Shown piece after piece: positions 20,115-28,959 of a stretch of 64,000 bases of DNA (within the stretch, counting starts at the first letter, position 1; each line of letters opens with the position of its first letter). The notes below the pieces were generated by a model. It saw only the letters and a list, made by a program, of their open reading frames with translations, did not search any database and was not told the origin of the DNA. This DNA comes from Azonexus fungiphilus. GTDB taxonomy: Bacteria; Pseudomonadota; Gammaproteobacteria; Burkholderiales; Rhodocyclaceae. The position numbers and the translations under genes were made by a program. Location of the stretch: the NCBI RefSeq assembly GCF_003634965.1, contig NZ_RBXP01000014.1, positions 124,001-188,000 of the forward strand. Direction: 5' to 3'.

Positions 20115-20672
20115 TCAGTCGGTGACGTCGTCGAGGATGACCGAGCCGTCCGGCCCCCAGTTGACCCGTGTGATGCCCGGCTCGATCCGTTCGAGGCGTT
20201 CGGCCTCGACCTGCTCGGCGCTCTTGTCGCCCATCTCGAGGCGGATCAGGTCGGCCAGCTGGCGATTCTCCAGCAGCAGTTGGCGGTGCGCCAGCGCCTG
20301 CCCGATCGCCGACATCAATTCGTAGTCGTTCCACGGTTTGCCGACGAAGCGGTCGATGCCGACCTCGTTGACCGCGCGCACCAGTGCGTTCAGGTCGGCA
20401 TAGCCGGAGAGGATCAGGCGCGCGGCGTCCGGCCAGAGCGTCCGGGCCGCCTTGAGGAACTCGATGCCGTCCATTTCCGGCATGCGGTAGTCGCTGACGA
20501 AAAGGTCGAATTCCTGGGTGCGGGCCAGTTGCAGCGCCGTCAGCGGCGAACTGGCGGTGACCACCTCGAGTTCGAACTGGCGCCCGCCGTAGCAGCAGGG
20601 CGCGGCACGCAGCAGGCGCTGCAGGGACTTCAGGATCGACGGTTCGTCGTCGACGATGAGGACGCGGCTCAT
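20115..20672 (-). CDS. Receiver-domain response regulator without recognised output
   Basis: 185 residues. The receiver (about 1-130) has DDEPSILKSL, phosphoacceptor in FVSDYRMPEMDG, SGYAD and GKPWNDYEL. The remaining 55 residues are a charged helix followed by a short tail (VNWGPDGSVILDD) with no known output domain. The KPW-N/D-D motif also occurs in the two other receivers encoded by this operon, suggesting they are paralogues that may share the same kinases. The ATG at 20672 overlaps the upstream HD-GYP stop (ATGA). A phosphate-sink or adaptor role is possible but not shown. Confidence 0.88.
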   Translation of the reverse strand: MSRVLIVDDEPSILKSLQRLLRAAPCCYGGRQFELEVVTASSPLTALQLARTQEFDLFVSDYRMPEMDGIEFLKAARTLWPDAARLILSGYADLNALVRAVNEVGIDRFVGKPWNDYELMSAIGQALAHRQLLLENRQLADLIRLEMGDKSAEQVEAERLERIEPGITRVNWGPDGSVILDDVTD

Positions 20673-21985
20673 TTTTCCTCCTGGCGGATGTGGACCGTGA
20701 GATTGTGCTGCTCGACCTGCTCCATCCGCACCAGCTGGCTGATGATCTCGGCCTTGAGCACGCTGCCGGCGGCGAGCAGCAGGTAGCCGTCGCGATGCAT
20801 CAGGTCGCGGCTGACGGTCATGCCCGGCTTGAGGTGCATGGTGCGCAGCGGGAGCTCGACCGGACCCTCCTTCAGCGTCTCGCCGATCAGCTTGACGAAG
20901 ACCTCGACGACGCCCGGGTCGTAGCGCTTGCCGCTGTTCTCGGCGATGAAATCGAGTGCCTCGGCCGGTTTCAGCGGCCGCTGCACCAGCGTGCCGACCT
21001 GCAGCGCATCGTAGTCGTTGGCCACCATCAGGATCCGCGCACCGAGCGGGATCGCCAGGCCGGCCAGGCGGTCTGGGTAGCCACTGCCGTCGTAGCACTC
21101 GTGGTGGTGGCGAACGATCAGCGCGGCGTCGCGAAAGCGTTCGATGCCGATCAGGATGTTCTGGCCGATGGCCGGATGCTTCATCACCAGCGCACGCTGC
21201 TCGCCGCTCAGCGTGTTCCACGGCTTGCCGAGCAGGTCGTCGGGCAGGCCGATCTTGCCGATGTCGTGGAGCAGACCGGCGAGCATGATGTTCTGGGCTT
21301 CGCCGTCGGACAGCGCAAGCCGCCTGGCGACGGCGCGGGCGTGTTCGGCGACGCGCCGGCCATGCCCTGCCAGCTGCTTGCCGGCCGGTCCGCTGCGCAG
21401 CTCGATCAGCCCGGCGAAGACCTGAACGCTGGTCATGAAGGACTTCTTCAGTTCGCCGTGTGCCTGTTCGACGAAGCTCAGTGCCTGGCGCAGTTCGGCG
21501 GTGCGTTCGGCGACCTTCTGTTCGAGGCTGGCGTTGAGCGTCTTCAGTTCGTCGTTCTGCGCCTGGGTCAGCGCGGTCAGCCGGCGGTTCTCGCTTTCCA
21601 GGCGCTGTCGTTCGCAGGCTTCGCGGACGACGGTGAGCATCTCGGTGTCGTCCCACGGCTTGGCAATGTAGCGATAGATCTCGCCTTCGTTGATCGCCGA
21701 GACCGTCGAGGTGATGTCGGCATAGCCGGTGAGCAGGATGCGCATGGCCCGCGGCCAGCGCTGGCGGACGGCCTTGAGGAAGGTGGCGCCGTCCATCTCG
21801 GGCATGCGCATGTCGGAGATGACCAGGTCGATCGTCTCCTGTTCGAGGATGGCCAGGCCGGCGGCGCCGCTCTCGGCGGTGAAGATGCGGTAGCCCTGCG
21901 GCCGGAACAGCCGGCGCAGCGCGGAAAGGATGCTCGGTTCGTCGTCGACCAGCAGCAGGCTGGGCGCGGTACCGGTGTCGGTCAT
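20669..21985 (-). CDS. Response regulator with HD-GYP c-di-GMP phosphodiesterase domain
   Basis: 438 residues, RpfG-like. The receiver (about 10-125) has DDEPSILSAL, ISDMRMPEMDG, TGYAD and AKPWDD. A coiled coil (about 130-170) leads to the HD-GYP domain (about 180-350) with LLHDIGKIGLPD and HHHECYDGSGYPD, so metal and substrate residues are present; such proteins hydrolyse c-di-GMP to GMP or pGpG. The C-terminal 70 residues (LKPGMTVSRDL...) are the small beta-rich extension common in this family. Start ATG at 21985 overlaps the kinase stop by four bases; the longer upstream reading frame is inside the kinase and not credible. Phosphorylation by the adjoining kinase is expected. Confidence 0.94.
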   Translation of the reverse strand: MTDTGTAPSLLLVDDEPSILSALRRLFRPQGYRIFTAESGAAGLAILEQETIDLVISDMRMPEMDGATFLKAVRQRWPRAMRILLTGYADITSTVSAINEGEIYRYIAKPWDDTEMLTVVREACERQRLESENRRLTALTQAQNDELKTLNASLEQKVAERTAELRQALSFVEQAHGELKKSFMTSVQVFAGLIELRSGPAGKQLAGHGRRVAEHARAVARRLALSDGEAQNIMLAGLLHDIGKIGLPDDLLGKPWNTLSGEQRALVMKHPAIGQNILIGIERFRDAALIVRHHHECYDGSGYPDRLAGLAIPLGARILMVANDYDALQVGTLVQRPLKPAEALDFIAENSGKRYDPGVVEVFVKLIGETLKEGPVELPLRTMHLKPGMTVSRDLMHRDGYLLLAAGSVLKAEIISQLVRMEQVEQHNLTVHIRQEEK

Positions 21986-24213
21986 TGGTGCTGCTCCTGT
22001 ACGGGGGCGCTGGCCGGGCGGATCGGCAGCACGATGCGGAAGGTCGTGCCCTGCCCGGGGACGCTGTCGACGGTGATTTCGCCCTGGTGGCGCTGGACGA
22101 TGTTGTACGAAACCGAGAGGCCGAGGCCGGTGCCCTTGCCGATCGGCTTGGTCGTGAAGAAGGGTTCGAAGATGCGCCGCTGGTTCTCCGGCGCGATGCC
22201 GCAGCCGGTGTCGGCGATCTCGATGAAGACCCGTTCGCCGTCGAGGCGGCCGCTGCGGATGGTGATCGTGCCCTGCTGCTCGATTGCGTGCCCGGCATTG
22301 ACCAGCAGGTTCATGAACACCTGATTGAGCTGGGAGATCAGACAATAGACCGGCGGCAGCTCGCCGTATTCCTTGACCACCCGGCACTTGTACTTGAGCT
22401 CGTTCCAGACGATGTTCAAGGTCGAGTCGATGCCCTGGTGCAGGTCAGCCTCCTGCCATTCCTGCTCGCCGACGCGCGAGAAGGTCTTCAGGTCCTGGAC
22501 GATCTTGCGCACGCGGCCGAGGCCGTCCTTCGATTCGGCGAGCAGCTTGAAGATGTCCTCGCGGATGAAGTCGAAATCGCGCTCCTCGCGCAGCTGGGCG
22601 ATCGCCCTCAGGCCGGGGCTGTCGTCGCCCTGCGCCTGGGCCGCTGTCGCGTAGGCGTCGACGATGGTCATCAGGTCGTTGAGGTAACCGTCGAGGGTGC
22701 CCAGGTTGGAGTGCACGAAGCCGATCGGATTGTTCAGCTCGTGGGCGATGCCGGCCGCCAGCTGGCCGATCGAGGCCATCTTCTCGGATTGCAGCAGCTG
22801 GTTGTTGGCCTCCTCCAGGCGCTTGTTCAGTTGCTGCTGGTGGGCCAGGTTCTCGGCGAGTTGCTGCTGCTGGCGCTTGCGCTCGCTGATGTCGGTGAGG
22901 ACGCCGTCGTAGAACACCGGCAGCCCGTGCTCGTCGCGCGTCACCTGGGTACGGTCGACGACCCAGATGACCTGTTTTTCGGCGGTGATCAGCCGGTATT
23001 CCTGCTCGTAGCCGGGCACGCCTTCCGCCGTGTGCCGCATCACCTCCTGGACGATCCTGGGCAGATCGTCGGGATGGACGATGCTGGCGAAGTCCGGCTG
23101 GCCGGACTGCAGCTGCGCCGGGCTGTAGCCCCATTGGCGGACGTTGTCGGAGACGAAGACGACCGGCCAGCCGTTGCTCGCCGACCAGCGGAAGCAGACC
23201 ACCGGGCTGGCATTGACGACCTGCATGGCCAGCCGCAAGGCCTTGTCGGCGCGCTGGCGACGGACGATGCGCCAGGTTTCGTTGGCGATCAGCTGGACCG
23301 TCTCGACGTCGTAGGCATCGTAGTCGGCGTCCTTGTTGCCGACGCCGGCCATCATCCGCACGCTGCCGTTTTCGACGACCGGGATGCTGAGCAGGCGGAC
23401 CAGTTGCGAATGGCCGTCGGGCAATCCGCGCCGGTTGTCGGCGCTGGCGTAGTCGTTCACCACCAGCGGGCGGCCGGTGCGCGCAGCGTCGGCCCAGATG
23501 CCGGCCTGGCTGATCGGGTAGTGGCGGTCGGCGACGGCGTTGCAGTATTTTTCCAGCGTGTTGCGCGACCAGGCGACCAGTTCGATGCTCTCGCCGTCGT
23601 CGTTGAGAAAGTGCATGAAGCCGATCCGGCTTCCGGTCAGCGCCTCGGCACGCTCCAGCGCGTACTGCATGAAATCGCGCTCGTCGAGGCTTTCGGCCCG
23701 CCGCGGCAGTTCGATCAGGACCGTCGAACGGTCGACCTGGCTGGCGAACTGTTTTTCGGCCAGCTGGCGCTGCGTGATGTCCTCGATGATCACGGTGAAG
23801 TAATCGACCTGGCGGTTGCTCAGGCGGATCGCCTGGGCTGCCAGGTTGACGAAGACGATGCTGCCGTCCGGGCGCAGGAAGCGCTTCTCGAGGGTGAAGC
23901 CGTCACGCTCGTCGCGCAGCACGGCGTCGAACAGCTGCAGGTTGATCTCGCGGTCGTCGGGATGGGTCAGTTCGATCCAGTCGCAGCTGGTCAAGACCTC
24001 GGCCGGGGCGCCGAGCATCCGGCACAGTGCGGGATTGACCTCGATCCAGCGCCGGCTTGCGGTCGAGCGTGCCATGCCGACCGTGGCATTGTCGAAGATC
24101 GCCCGGAAGTGAAGTTTCTCCCGCTGCAGCCGGGCGAGCGGCAGCAGCGCCAGGAGCAGCGCCGCGCCGCCGATGGTCGCCAGGCCCAGCCAGGACAGGT
24201 CGAGGCCGGGCAT
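21982..24213 (-). CDS. Sensor histidine kinase (TM-PAS-GAF-PAS-HisKA-HATPase)
   Basis: 743 residues. One N-terminal membrane helix (about 7-27), a PAS (about 38-155, AIFDNATVGMARS), a GAF-like domain (about 170-310, ALERAEALTGSRIGFMHFL), a second PAS (about 330-440), a coiled coil, HisKA with GIAHELNNPIGFV and an ATPase domain with NLLVNAGHAIE and [11 protein letters not shown]. The HisKA-linker sequence (NSNLGTL/HSNLGTL, RVRKIVQDLKTFSRV) is clearly paralogous to that of the hemerythrin kinase three genes later. The ATG at 24213 overlaps the preceding stop by one base (TGATG). Likely phosphorylates one or more of the three KPW-type receivers in the operon. Confidence 0.92.
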   Translation of the reverse strand: MPGLDLSWLGLATIGGAALLLALLPLARLQREKLHFRAIFDNATVGMARSTASRRWIEVNPALCRMLGAPAEVLTSCDWIELTHPDDREINLQLFDAVLRDERDGFTLEKRFLRPDGSIVFVNLAAQAIRLSNRQVDYFTVIIEDITQRQLAEKQFASQVDRSTVLIELPRRAESLDERDFMQYALERAEALTGSRIGFMHFLNDDGESIELVAWSRNTLEKYCNAVADRHYPISQAGIWADAARTGRPLVVNDYASADNRRGLPDGHSQLVRLLSIPVVENGSVRMMAGVGNKDADYDAYDVETVQLIANETWRIVRRQRADKALRLAMQVVNASPVVCFRWSASNGWPVVFVSDNVRQWGYSPAQLQSGQPDFASIVHPDDLPRIVQEVMRHTAEGVPGYEQEYRLITAEKQVIWVVDRTQVTRDEHGLPVFYDGVLTDISERKRQQQQLAENLAHQQQLNKRLEEANNQLLQSEKMASIGQLAAGIAHELNNPIGFVHSNLGTLDGYLNDLMTIVDAYATAAQAQGDDSPGLRAIAQLREERDFDFIREDIFKLLAESKDGLGRVRKIVQDLKTFSRVGEQEWQEADLHQGIDSTLNIVWNELKYKCRVVKEYGELPPVYCLISQLNQVFMNLLVNAGHAIEQQGTITIRSGRLDGERVFIEIADTGCGIAPENQRRIFEPFFTTKPIGKGTGLGLSVSYNIVQRHQGEITVDSVPGQGTTFRIVLPIRPASAPVQEQHQ

Positions 24214-27167
24214 CAGCTGTCCTCCGCCGGTGGCTGGGGACGGGTTTCCTTGGCCAGCCGGAAGGCATCGCGGATTTCCTCGCGCAGCTGGTCGTCGTCC
24301 CACGGCTTGGTCAGGAACTTGTAGATGGCGCCGCGGTTGATCGCGCCGGTGATCGAGTCCACATCGGTATAGCCGGTGAGGATGATGCGGATGCTTTCCG
24401 GGTAGAGCTGGCGCACGCGGGCGAGGAACTCGGTGCCCGACATCTCGGGCATGCGCTGGTCGGAGAGAACCACCTGCACCGGCTGCTTGGCCAGGTGCTC
24501 GAAGGCTTCGCGCGGCGACGTCGCGTTCAGGATCTGGAAGCCTTCGCGGCGCAGCAGGCGGGTCAGCGCGTTGAGGATGTTCGGCTCGTCGTCGACGATC
24601 AGCAGGGTCTGCTTGCCTGCCGACGGCAGGTCGGCGATCGGCAGCGTCGTCCGCCCGGCCAGCAGTTGCTCGAAAGCGGCGGCCGGCAGCGCCGGGCTGA
24701 ACAGGAAACCCTGGATCGCATCGCACCGGCGGCCGCGCAGGAAGCGCGCCTGGGCCTCGGTTTCGACGCCTTCGGCGAGGATCGCCAGGTTGAGGCTGCG
24801 GGCCATCACGATCGCCGAGGTGGCGATGGCCGCGTTGACCGGATTCTCGATGATGTCGCGGACGAAGCTCTGGTCGATCTTGATCTTGTCGAACGGAAAG
24901 CGCGATACGTAGGACAACGACGAATAGCCGGTGCCGAAATCGTCGAGCGAGAGCTTGACGCCGAGCTGCTTGAGCTTGCGGCACATGGCGATGGCTTCGT
25001 CGACGTCGTCGATGAAGGCGCTTTCGGTGATTTCCAGTTCGAGCGCGCTGGCCGGCAGGCCGCTGTCGGCCAGGCAGCGGGCGACCAGTTGCTCGAGGTT
25101 GGCCTGGCGGAACTGGCGCGCCGAGAGATTCACCGCCAGCCGCAGCGGTGCGCCGAGCCCGAGGTCGTGCCAGCGCCGGGCTTGTCGGCAGGCTGTAGCG
25201 AGCACCCACTCGCCGATTGCCAGGATCATTCCGTTGTCTTCGGCCAGCGGGATGAACTCGCCCGGCGAAACGGTGCCGAACTGCGGGCTGTGCCAGCGCA
25301 GCAGGGCTTCCATGCCGATCACCCGGCCGCTGTCGAGGCTGACCTGGGGCTGGTAATGGACGTCGAGTTCGCCGTTCTTCAGGGCGTCGCGCAGGGCGCT
25401 TTCGAGGCCGAGCCGGCGCGCTGCGTCGGCGTTCATCTCCGGAGCGTAGAAGCGGAAGGTGTTGCGCCCGGCCTGCTTGGCCCGCGCCAGCGCGATGTCG
25501 GCACAGCCGAGCAGTTCGTCGGCGCGGCTGCCGTCGCGTGGCGCCAGGCTGATGCCGATGCTGGCGGTGAGGGCCAGCGACTGGCCTTCGACCTCGAAGG
25601 GGACAGCGATCGATTCGAGCAGGCGCTGGGTCAGCGCCAGGACGTCGCTCTCATGGCCGAGGTTGGCCATGACGAAACCGAACTCGGTCCCGGAGCGGCG
25701 GCCGACGGTGTCGCCGTCGCGGACCAGCTGCTTCAGCCGGCGGGAAATTTCCTGCAGCAATGCGTCGCCGACCGGTGCCCCGAAGTTTTCGTTGACCACC
25801 CGGAAACGGTCGAGGTCGAGCAGGATCACCGCCGTCTGCCGCTCGAAGCGATGGGCGTTGATCAGTGCCTGGTCGAGGCGGTCGGTGAGCAGGCTGCGGT
25901 TGGGCAGGTCGGTCAGCGGGTCGAAGCTCGACAGGTACTGGATGCGTTCCGCTGCCTGCTGGCGTTCCGAAAGATCGCTGAACAGCCCGACGTAGTGCGT
26001 CAGCCGGCCGCCCGGATCGCGCACCGCCGAGATGCTCAGCCATTCGGTGACCCGCTCGCCGTTCTTGCGCCGGTTGGTGATTTCGCCCTGCCAGCTGTCC
26101 TGGCGCTTGAGCGTCTCCCACATCGCCTGGTAGAAGGCCTGCCCGTGCTGGCCGGACTTGAGCAGGGCCGGCGTGCGGCCGATCACTTCGCCGGCGCTGT
26201 AGCCGGTTACGCGCAGGAATGCCTGGTTGACCGTGAGAATCCGGCAGTCCGGGTCGGTGATGCAGATACCGTCGCTGATGCCGGTGAACACCACCGAGCT
26301 GAGCTGGCGTTCGATGTCGATTTGCTTGCGCCGGCTGATGTCGGCGATCGTTCCGGCGGTCAATGCCGGTGCTCCGCCGGGGTCGAGGTGGAGTGCCTGG
26401 CCGCGGCCTTCGACCCACAGCCAGCGGCCGTCGGCATGGCGCATGCGGAATTCCTCGACGGCGATCTCGCCGCCTGGTGCCGGCGGGTTGCGCATTGCCG
26501 CCTCGATCCGCGCGCGGTCCTCGGGGTGGATGTAGGCGAAACTCTCGACCAGGGTCGTCGGCGAACTGTCCAGTCCGAGCATCCGGCACAGGTCGCCGTT
26601 CCATTCGATGCGGGCACTGGCGTGATGGTATTCCCAGATGCCCAGGCCGGAAGCCGACAGCGTCAGCTGCAGGCGGGTCGCCAGCTGCTGGTTTTCCGCC
26701 AGCCGGCGGCGGACTTCATGTTCGAGGCCGGCGTTCTGCCGGGTCAGCTGGTCGCGCGCCAGCTTGAGGTCGAGATGGTTGCGTACCCGGGCACGGAAGA
26801 CCGCGGCCTGCAGCGGCTTGGTGATGTAGTCAACGGCGCCCTCGAGGAGGCCGGATTGTTCGTCGCTGGGCGAGTTGAGCGCGGTGACGAAGATCACCGG
26901 GATCTGCCGCGTCGCCGGGTTGGCGCGCAAGCGGGCGAGGACCGCGTGGCCGTCCATGCCCGGCATCATCACGTCGAGCAGGATCAGGTCCGGCTGCGGC
27001 GTTGCCTCGGCCTGCGCCAGTGCGCTCTGCCCGTTTTCGGCCAGGCGAATGTCGACGTCGAGGGCCTCGAGCATTACCGAGGCCACCGCCAGATTTGCCG
27101 GCAGGTCGTCGACGGCCAGCACGACCGGGCGTTGCGGTATGCCTTGCGGATCGTCCGGGACGGCCAT
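24213..27167 (-). CDS. REC-PAS-PAS-GGDEF-EAL-REC response regulator, probable c-di-GMP phosphodiesterase
   Basis: 984 residues and first gene of the operon. N-terminal receiver (about 15-130, LILLDVMMPGMDG, ITKPL), a coiled coil, two PAS domains (about 165-285 and 290-410), GGDEF (about 420-580), EAL (about 590-835) and a second receiver (about 855-970, LSDQRMPEMSG, TKPWDD). The GGDEF signature is degenerate (RRSGTEF), so cyclase activity is unlikely. The EAL domain keeps EALLRW, NLSARQF, ELEITES, DDFGTGYSS, KIDQSF and EGVET, so hydrolysis of c-di-GMP is expected. Two receivers at opposite ends imply two phosphorylation inputs. Its output opposes the converging cyclase gene. Confidence 0.94.
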   Translation of the reverse strand: MAVPDDPQGIPQRPVVLAVDDLPANLAVASVMLEALDVDIRLAENGQSALAQAEATPQPDLILLDVMMPGMDGHAVLARLRANPATRQIPVIFVTALNSPSDEQSGLLEGAVDYITKPLQAAVFRARVRNHLDLKLARDQLTRQNAGLEHEVRRRLAENQQLATRLQLTLSASGLGIWEYHHASARIEWNGDLCRMLGLDSSPTTLVESFAYIHPEDRARIEAAMRNPPAPGGEIAVEEFRMRHADGRWLWVEGRGQALHLDPGGAPALTAGTIADISRRKQIDIERQLSSVVFTGISDGICITDPDCRILTVNQAFLRVTGYSAGEVIGRTPALLKSGQHGQAFYQAMWETLKRQDSWQGEITNRRKNGERVTEWLSISAVRDPGGRLTHYVGLFSDLSERQQAAERIQYLSSFDPLTDLPNRSLLTDRLDQALINAHRFERQTAVILLDLDRFRVVNENFGAPVGDALLQEISRRLKQLVRDGDTVGRRSGTEFGFVMANLGHESDVLALTQRLLESIAVPFEVEGQSLALTASIGISLAPRDGSRADELLGCADIALARAKQAGRNTFRFYAPEMNADAARRLGLESALRDALKNGELDVHYQPQVSLDSGRVIGMEALLRWHSPQFGTVSPGEFIPLAEDNGMILAIGEWVLATACRQARRWHDLGLGAPLRLAVNLSARQFRQANLEQLVARCLADSGLPASALELEITESAFIDDVDEAIAMCRKLKQLGVKLSLDDFGTGYSSLSYVSRFPFDKIKIDQSFVRDIIENPVNAAIATSAIVMARSLNLAILAEGVETEAQARFLRGRRCDAIQGFLFSPALPAAAFEQLLAGRTTLPIADLPSAGKQTLLIVDDEPNILNALTRLLRREGFQILNATSPREAFEHLAKQPVQVVLSDQRMPEMSGTEFLARVRQLYPESIRIILTGYTDVDSITGAINRGAIYKFLTKPWDDDQLREEIRDAFRLAKETRPQPPAEDS

Positions 27168-27315
27168 CTGATGCTCCTTGCGGATTTGCCAGTATTGTCA
27201 TTTTGACCCCGAGTTTCGATCGTGGCAAGCACTAGCGGTTAAAATATGCCTCCTTTTGCTTGTCATCGACCGGCGGCGCCGAGCCCCCGGTCGGCCACTT
27301 TCGCAGGAATCCCGC

Positions 27316-28956
27316 ATGCTGCAGAAACTCGCCTCCTTCCCCGGCGTCGCCGGTCCGGTCGTCGTCATCGTCATGGACGGCTACGGCCTGCCCGCCAACG
27401 ATACCGGGAGCGCCATCGCCGCCGCCCGCAAGCCAACCCTCGACGCGCTCTTCGCCAGCGCCCCGCACATCCGCTTGCGGGCGCACGGGACCGCGGTCGG
27501 CATGCCGTCCGATGACGACATGGGCAATTCCGAGGTCGGCCACAATGCGATCGGCGCCGGCCAGGTCTATGCGCAGGGGGCCGCGCTGGTCGCCAATGCG
27601 ATTGCCGAAGGCGCCATCTGGAACGGCCAGGCGTGGCAGGAAATCGTTGCCGGCGCGAAGGCCGGGCGCGGTGTCGTGCATTTCATCGGCCTGTTTTCGG
27701 ACGGCAACGTGCATAGCCACATTGACCATCTCAAGGCGATGGTCGAGCGGGCCAAGGCCGAGGGCGTGCGGACGGTGCGCATTCATGCCTTGCTCGACGG
27801 CCGCGATGTGCCGGAAACCAGCGCCCTCGACTATGTCGTGCCTTTCGAGGCTTTCCTCGCCGGCATCAGCGACGCCGGCTTCGACGCCCGCATTGCTTCC
27901 GGCGGCGGTCGCCAGTACATCACCATGGACCGCTACGACGCCAACTGGGCGATGGTCGAGAAAGGCTGGCGCACGCACGTGCTCGGCGAAGGCCGCCAGT
28001 TTGCGAATGCGACGGCTGCGGTCAACGGCCTGCGCGAGCAAAATCCCGGGACCATCGACCAGGATCTGCCGGAATTCGTCGTCGCCGATGCCGGTCAGCC
28101 GATCGGCACGATCGAGGACGGCGATTCGGTGGTTTTCTTCAACTTCCGTGGCGACCGCGCGATCGAGATCACCCGCGCCTTCGTCGAAGCCGATTTCGCC
28201 AAGTTCGATCGTGTCCGCCACCCGCAGGTGACCTACGCCGGCATGCTCCAGTACGACGGCGACCTGCAGTTGCCGAAGCGTTTCCTGGTGGCGCCGCCGG
28301 CGATCAAGGAAACCTCCGGCGAATGGTTCAGCAAGATGGGACTGGCCCAGTTCGCCTGTTCCGAGACGCAGAAGTTCGGCCACGTCACCTATTTCTGGAA
28401 CGGCAACCGCTCCGGCAGGTTTGCCGGCGAAACCTGGCAGGAAGTCCCGAGCGACGTCGTGCCCTTCGAGCAGCGGCCGTGGATGAAGGCGGCCGAGATC
28501 GCCGATGCGATGATCGCGGCGATCCAGTCCGGCCAGTACCGGGTGCTTCGCTGCAACTTCGCCAACGGCGACATGGTCGGCCACACCGGCAACTTCCGCG
28601 CTGCGACCATGGCCGTGGAGGCCGTCGATCTGGCGCTCGGCCGCCTGCTCAAGGCGGTCGAGGCGGCCGGCGGGGTCGCGCTGATCACCGCCGACCACGG
28701 TAATGCCGACGAGATGTTCGAGCTCGACAAGAAGAGCGGGCAGCCGGCCCGCCATCCCGACGGCTCGTTCAAGGCGAAGACGGCGCACACCCTCAACCCG
28801 GTGCCGCTGATCCTCTTCGACTGCGCCAGCGGCGGTCGTCTTGGCCTGCGCCAGACGGAGGGCGCCGGTCTTTCGAACATCGCCGCGACGGTTGCCAACC
28901 TGCTCGGACTGGCCGCGCATCCGGCCTGGGACGAGAGCCTGCTCGAGGTTTCCTGA
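27316..28956 (+). CDS. gpmI: 2,3-bisphosphoglycerate-independent phosphoglycerate mutase
   Basis: Interconverts 3- and 2-phosphoglycerate in glycolysis and gluconeogenesis with two Mn ions. 546 residues from ATG 27316, slightly above the usual 510-550. The N-terminal metal site is VIVMDGYG, the catalytic phosphoserine is in DDDMGNSEVGHNA, and the C-terminal metal ligands are TADHGNADEM. Start choice: GCAGGAATCCCGC precedes ATG 27316, while the 46 in-frame upstream codons look non-coding. It is divergent from the c-di-GMP operon across a 148-base gap, in which I see an AT-rich TTAAAATAT (27239-27247) but no convincing complete promoter. A kinase gene begins three bases after its stop. Confidence 0.96.
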   Translation: MLQKLASFPGVAGPVVVIVMDGYGLPANDTGSAIAAARKPTLDALFASAPHIRLRAHGTAVGMPSDDDMGNSEVGHNAIGAGQVYAQGAALVANAIAEGAIWNGQAWQEIVAGAKAGRGVVHFIGLFSDGNVHSHIDHLKAMVERAKAEGVRTVRIHALLDGRDVPETSALDYVVPFEAFLAGISDAGFDARIASGGGRQYITMDRYDANWAMVEKGWRTHVLGEGRQFANATAAVNGLREQNPGTIDQDLPEFVVADAGQPIGTIEDGDSVVFFNFRGDRAIEITRAFVEADFAKFDRVRHPQVTYAGMLQYDGDLQLPKRFLVAPPAIKETSGEWFSKMGLAQFACSETQKFGHVTYFWNGNRSGRFAGETWQEVPSDVVPFEQRPWMKAAEIADAMIAAIQSGQYRVLRCNFANGDMVGHTGNFRAATMAVEAVDLALGRLLKAVEAAGGVALITADHGNADEMFELDKKSGQPARHPDGSFKAKTAHTLNPVPLILFDCASGGRLGLRQTEGAGLSNIAATVANLLGLAAHPAWDESLLEVS

Positions 28957-28959
28957 GCC

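Noticed and set aside
27178..27315. 46-codon N-terminal extension of gpmI
   Set aside because: The translation is cysteine- and arginine-rich and lies in the divergent promoter gap; ATG 27316 fits the family start.
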